Of a stretch of 64,000 bases of DNA, positions 61,925-64,000 are shown one piece after another (within the stretch, counting starts at the first letter, position 1; each line of letters starts with the position of its first letter). The notes beneath the pieces are model-generated. The model ran no database searches. It was not told the DNA's origin and saw nothing but the letters and a program-made list of their open reading frames with translations. Position numbers and translations under genes: made by a program. Origin of the DNA: Blastococcus sp. TF02-09 (GTDB taxonomy: Bacteria; Actinomycetota; Actinomycetes; Mycobacteriales; Geodermatophilaceae); contig NZ_QOHH01000013.1 in the NCBI RefSeq assembly GCF_003319105.1, positions 1 through 64,000 on the forward strand. Reading direction: 5' to 3'.

Positions 61925-62194
61925 TCAGGTGCCGTAGCGCAGGGCCGCGCGCTGACGGGCCTTGGTGGCCTCGACCTCGCGGTCCTTGGGCGGGGCCGTC
62001 GTCACCAGCTCGGCCAGGAGCCGGGAGGAGACCTCGGCGATCTCCTCCACGGCCCGGTCGAACGCCTCGGTGTTGACCCGGGAGGGCTTGGTCGTCCCAC
62101 TGATCTTGCGCACGTACTGCAGCGCGGCGGCACGGATCTCGTCGTCGGTCGCCGGCGGCTCGAAGTTCGACAGCGGGCGGATGTTCCGGCACAT
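61925..62194 (-). CDS. DUF2277 protein
   Basis: A short 89-aa protein with MCRNIRPLSNFEPPATDDE and IRAAALQYVRKISG. These are the hallmark positions of DUF2277, a small family of unknown function common in actinobacteria and proteobacteria. Confidence 0.9.
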   Translation of the reverse strand: MCRNIRPLSNFEPPATDDEIRAAALQYVRKISGTTKPSRVNTEAFDRAVEEIAEVSSRLLAELVTTAPPKDREVEATKARQRAALRYGT

Positions 62195-62233
62195 GCCCGG
62201 AGCCTAAGAGGGACGCCGGGCCGTGCCCACCCG

Positions 62234-62878
62234 TCAGGCGGGGAAGCCCGCGCGGTCGACCTTGCGGTGGAAGCGGTCGCCGAGCTTCCCGCCGAGCATC
62301 GCCCCCAGCAGCGTGGCCAGCAGGATCGCGACCAGGGTGACGACGGCGCCGCTGGTCGCGGTGCCCTCGTCGATCGGGATGCGCGGCAGGTCGAGCTCCT
62401 GCAGCACGTTGTACTGGGCACCGGCGATCGCGCCGACCGCGGCCAGCACGAGGACGACGACCAGCCCGATGACCCAGACGGCGATGCCCTGCCGGACGCC
62501 GTCGAAGCGGGCCATCCGGCCGGCGACGTACCCGCCCGCCAGGTAGGCGAGGAACAGCACGACGAGCACGGCGATCGCGCCGCCCAGCCCGATCGTCTCC
62601 GCCTGCTCGGCGGCCTCGTCGGCCGAGTCCATGCCCTGGGCCAGGCCCAACACCACGCCGGCCGCACCCAGCAGGCTGATGAGCAGCACGGCCAGCCCGT
62701 TGGCCGACAGCCAGCCGAAGAACGCCGCGCCCCACCTGATCCCGCCGAAGGTGGCCCGCTGGGCGTCGACCGCCTCGCGTGCGGTCGGGGGAGCGGTGTG
62801 CCGGCCGGCGGAGTCGGTGACCGCCGGCTGGACGACGGTCTCGTCGCGTCGGTCGGCGGTGGGTCCGTTGTTCGCCAT
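62234..62878 (-). CDS. Uncharacterised multi-pass membrane protein
   Basis: A 214-aa protein with a polar N-terminus (AADRRDETVV-like start) and four or five membrane helices, including GGAIAVLVVLFLAYLAGGYVAGRM. A small-residue-rich packing and a charged C-terminus (KLGDRFHRKVDR) are visible. It has a GAM-like motif but no family is recognised. ATG 62876-62878. Confidence 0.75.
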   Translation of the reverse strand: MANNGPTADRRDETVVQPAVTDSAGRHTAPPTAREAVDAQRATFGGIRWGAAFFGWLSANGLAVLLISLLGAAGVVLGLAQGMDSADEAAEQAETIGLGGAIAVLVVLFLAYLAGGYVAGRMARFDGVRQGIAVWVIGLVVVLVLAAVGAIAGAQYNVLQELDLPRIPIDEGTATSGAVVTLVAILLATLLGAMLGGKLGDRFHRKVDRAGFPA

Positions 62879-63027
62879 GGTGGGTCTCCTTCGCAAGCGG
62901 ACGCGGTCCGCGTCGGTCCCCCGGGGCAGTCGTCCCCGCCCCGGTTCCCGCCTCTGACCTGCGCACACGCGGTGTCGCCCGGTCGGGCGAACGGGTAGGG
63001 ACGGCGACGAGGCGGAAGGGGGCGGCG

Positions 63028-63432
63028 ATGGCGGTGCTGCTGGTCGACGTGGCGAACGTCGTGGGCTCGCGGCCCGACGGCTGGTGGCGCGACCGGGCCG
63101 GCGCCACCGCCCGGCTGCTCGCGCGGCTGGCCGCCCTGGCCGGCCGGACCCTTCTCGGGCCCGACGGCGCACCGGTGCACTGCGAGGCGGTGGTCGCGGT
63201 CGTGGAGGGCCGGGCCCGGGACGTGCCCGGCGTGGACCCGGTGCGGCTGGTCCGGGCGCCGGGCAGCGGGGACGACGCGCTCGCCGCGGAGGCCGCCGCC
63301 CTGGACGCCGAGGGCCGGGCCGTCCTCGTGGTGACGGCGGACCGCGGGCTGCGCGACCGGCTGCCGGGCGCGGTGGAGGTCGTGGGGCCGGGCTGGCTGC
63401 TCGCGCGCCTGGACGAGGTCGCGGCCGGTTGA
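63028..63432 (+). CDS. PIN/NYN-like small protein
   Basis: A 134-aa protein with acidic residues in the spacing of a NYN/PIN nuclease fold: VLLVDVANVVGS, GDDALAAEAAAL and VVTADRGLRDRL. NYN proteins cleave RNA; some relatives are annotated as pyrophosphohydrolases. The catalytic Asp set looks plausible. ATG 63028 follows GGAAGGGG. Confidence 0.78.
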   Translation: MAVLLVDVANVVGSRPDGWWRDRAGATARLLARLAALAGRTLLGPDGAPVHCEAVVAVVEGRARDVPGVDPVRLVRAPGSGDDALAAEAAALDAEGRAVLVVTADRGLRDRLPGAVEVVGPGWLLARLDEVAAG

Positions 63433-63452
63433 CGTGCGCACCCCTCGGGTAG
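63428..63452 (+). promoter_or_regulatory. Possible SigB/SigF-type promoter
   Basis: GTTG at 63428-63431 and GGGTAG at 63447-63452, 15 nt apart, resemble the GTTT-N14-16-GGGTAT promoter of general-stress sigma factors. It lies about 40 nt before the SDR gene. Confidence 0.35.
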
Positions 63453-63492
63453 GCGTGCGGACGTCGCCCCAGCAGAGGAGCTGATCCACCTC

Positions 63493-64000
63493 ATGCCGAT
63501 CCCGTCCGACGGCACACCCCTGACCGCGCTCATCACCGGTGCCTCCAGCGGCATCGGCCGCGCCACCGGCCTCGAACTGGCCGGCCGCGGTGCCCAGCTG
63601 GTGCTCGTGTCCCGCGGCCGCGACTCGCTGGAGGAGGCCGCCGCCGAGATGCGCGCCGCCGGCGCCAAGGAGGTCGTGGTCTGCCCCGGCGACGTCACCG
63701 ACGAGGACCAGATCCGGGCCGCGGTCAGCGCCGCGACCGGGCGGTTCGGCCGGCTCGACGTCGTCGTCCACTCCGCGCAGGTGATGGCCTACGGCACCGT
63801 TGAACAGCTGCCGCGCGAGATCTTCCAGACCGTCGTCGACACCGCCCTGCACGGCACCGCCAACCTCGCCCGCGTCGTCCTCCCGGTCTTCCGCGAGCAG
63901 CACGCCGGGCACCTCGCCGTCGTCAACTCGCTGCTCGGCAACATCTCCGCCCCGTTCATGGGCAGCTACGTGGCGGCGAAGTGGGGGCAGCTGGGCCTCG
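63493..64000 (+). CDS. Short-chain dehydrogenase/reductase (3' end outside window)
   Basis: The visible 169 codons contain the cofactor motif TGASSGIGRATGLEL, the active-site Ser region VVNSLLG and YVAAK (YxxxK). The N-terminal NNAG motif is changed to HSAQ. The C-terminal substrate region is outside the window. ATG 63493 follows GAGGAG. A SigB/F-like promoter may lie upstream. Confidence 0.88.
   Translation, partial: MPIPSDGTPLTALITGASSGIGRATGLELAGRGAQLVLVSRGRDSLEEAAAEMRAAGAKEVVVCPGDVTDEDQIRAAVSAATGRFGRLDVVVHSAQVMAYGTVEQLPREIFQTVVDTALHGTANLARVVLPVFREQHAGHLAVVNSLLGNISAPFMGSYVAAKWGQLGL

Noticed and set aside
1-64000. tRNA, rRNA, insertion sequences and CRISPR arrays anywhere in the window
   Set aside because: I searched by eye and saw no cloverleaf, conserved rRNA segment, transposase or repeat-spacer pattern. 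A tool such as tRNAscan-SE would settle this.

Overview
The window is a very GC-rich actinobacterial chromosome segment. Third codon positions are almost always G or C, GTG starts are frequent, and gene ends commonly overlap the next start as GTGA or ATGA. A WhiB regulator, an NlpC/P60 hydrolase behind a c-di-AMP riboswitch of actinobacterial type, a mycothiol-dependent-type enzyme, a DUF222/HNH protein and an ECF42/DGPF pair together suggest a Geodermatophilaceae-like organism (Blastococcus, Geodermatophilus or Modestobacter). That assignment is inferred from gene content only.

Left part (1-6.6 kb) is the most accessory-looking region. A protein running off the left edge joins a degenerate superfamily-2 helicase-like domain to the start of a group-1-type sigma-70 factor. 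Divergent from it is a tightly packed set: a 59-aa ORF that overlaps a NERD-nuclease/UvrD-helicase gene by 4 nt, then a 73-aa ORF that overlaps a 435-aa protein with a hydrophobic Gly/Ala segment and coiled coils. A convergent gene fuses an ADP-ribosylglycohydrolase to a Cys-based phosphatase. Next come a one-chain acyl-CoA carboxylase (6.8-10 kb) and a receiver-like/flavin-reductase fusion (10.2-11.9 kb).

From 11.9 to 19 kb are mostly uncharacterised genes: two unknown proteins, a DUF6318-like lipoprotein coupled to a secreted protein, a divergent pair including a pRiA4b ORF-3-like protein, and a zinc alcohol dehydrogenase. From 19 to 28.3 kb are a CocE-type hydrolase, a membrane diguanylate cyclase, a GT51 glycosyltransferase, a HAD protein, WhiB, the riboswitch-controlled NlpC/P60 protein, a 2-hydroxyacid dehydrogenase and ilvA. 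From 28.3 to 31.3 kb lies a partner-switching set: an RsbW-like kinase, a STAS antagonist, and a bacteriophytochrome-SpoIIE phosphatase interrupted by one frameshift. It would plausibly link red light to general stress sigma control.

From 31.4 to 43 kb are a DUF3048 lipoprotein, rtcB, a 1967-aa DUF4011/SF1 helicase/Vsr-like nuclease/DUF3320 protein resembling Hhe-type phage defence proteins, several membrane proteins and a DUF222/HNH gene. From 43 to 51.5 kb are small envelope and regulatory genes, two DUF4234 paralogues, a NUDIX hydrolase and the ECF42/DGPF pair. From 51.5 to 57.7 kb an iron-box-preceded ferric ABC transporter is followed by an aldolase/epimerase/glycosyltransferase operon that converges on a GT39-like membrane transferase. 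The right end (59-64 kb) holds small membrane proteins, a GNAT, NAD(P)-binding proteins, a PIN/NYN-like protein and a truncated SDR. No tRNA, rRNA, CRISPR array or classical insertion sequence was recognised.
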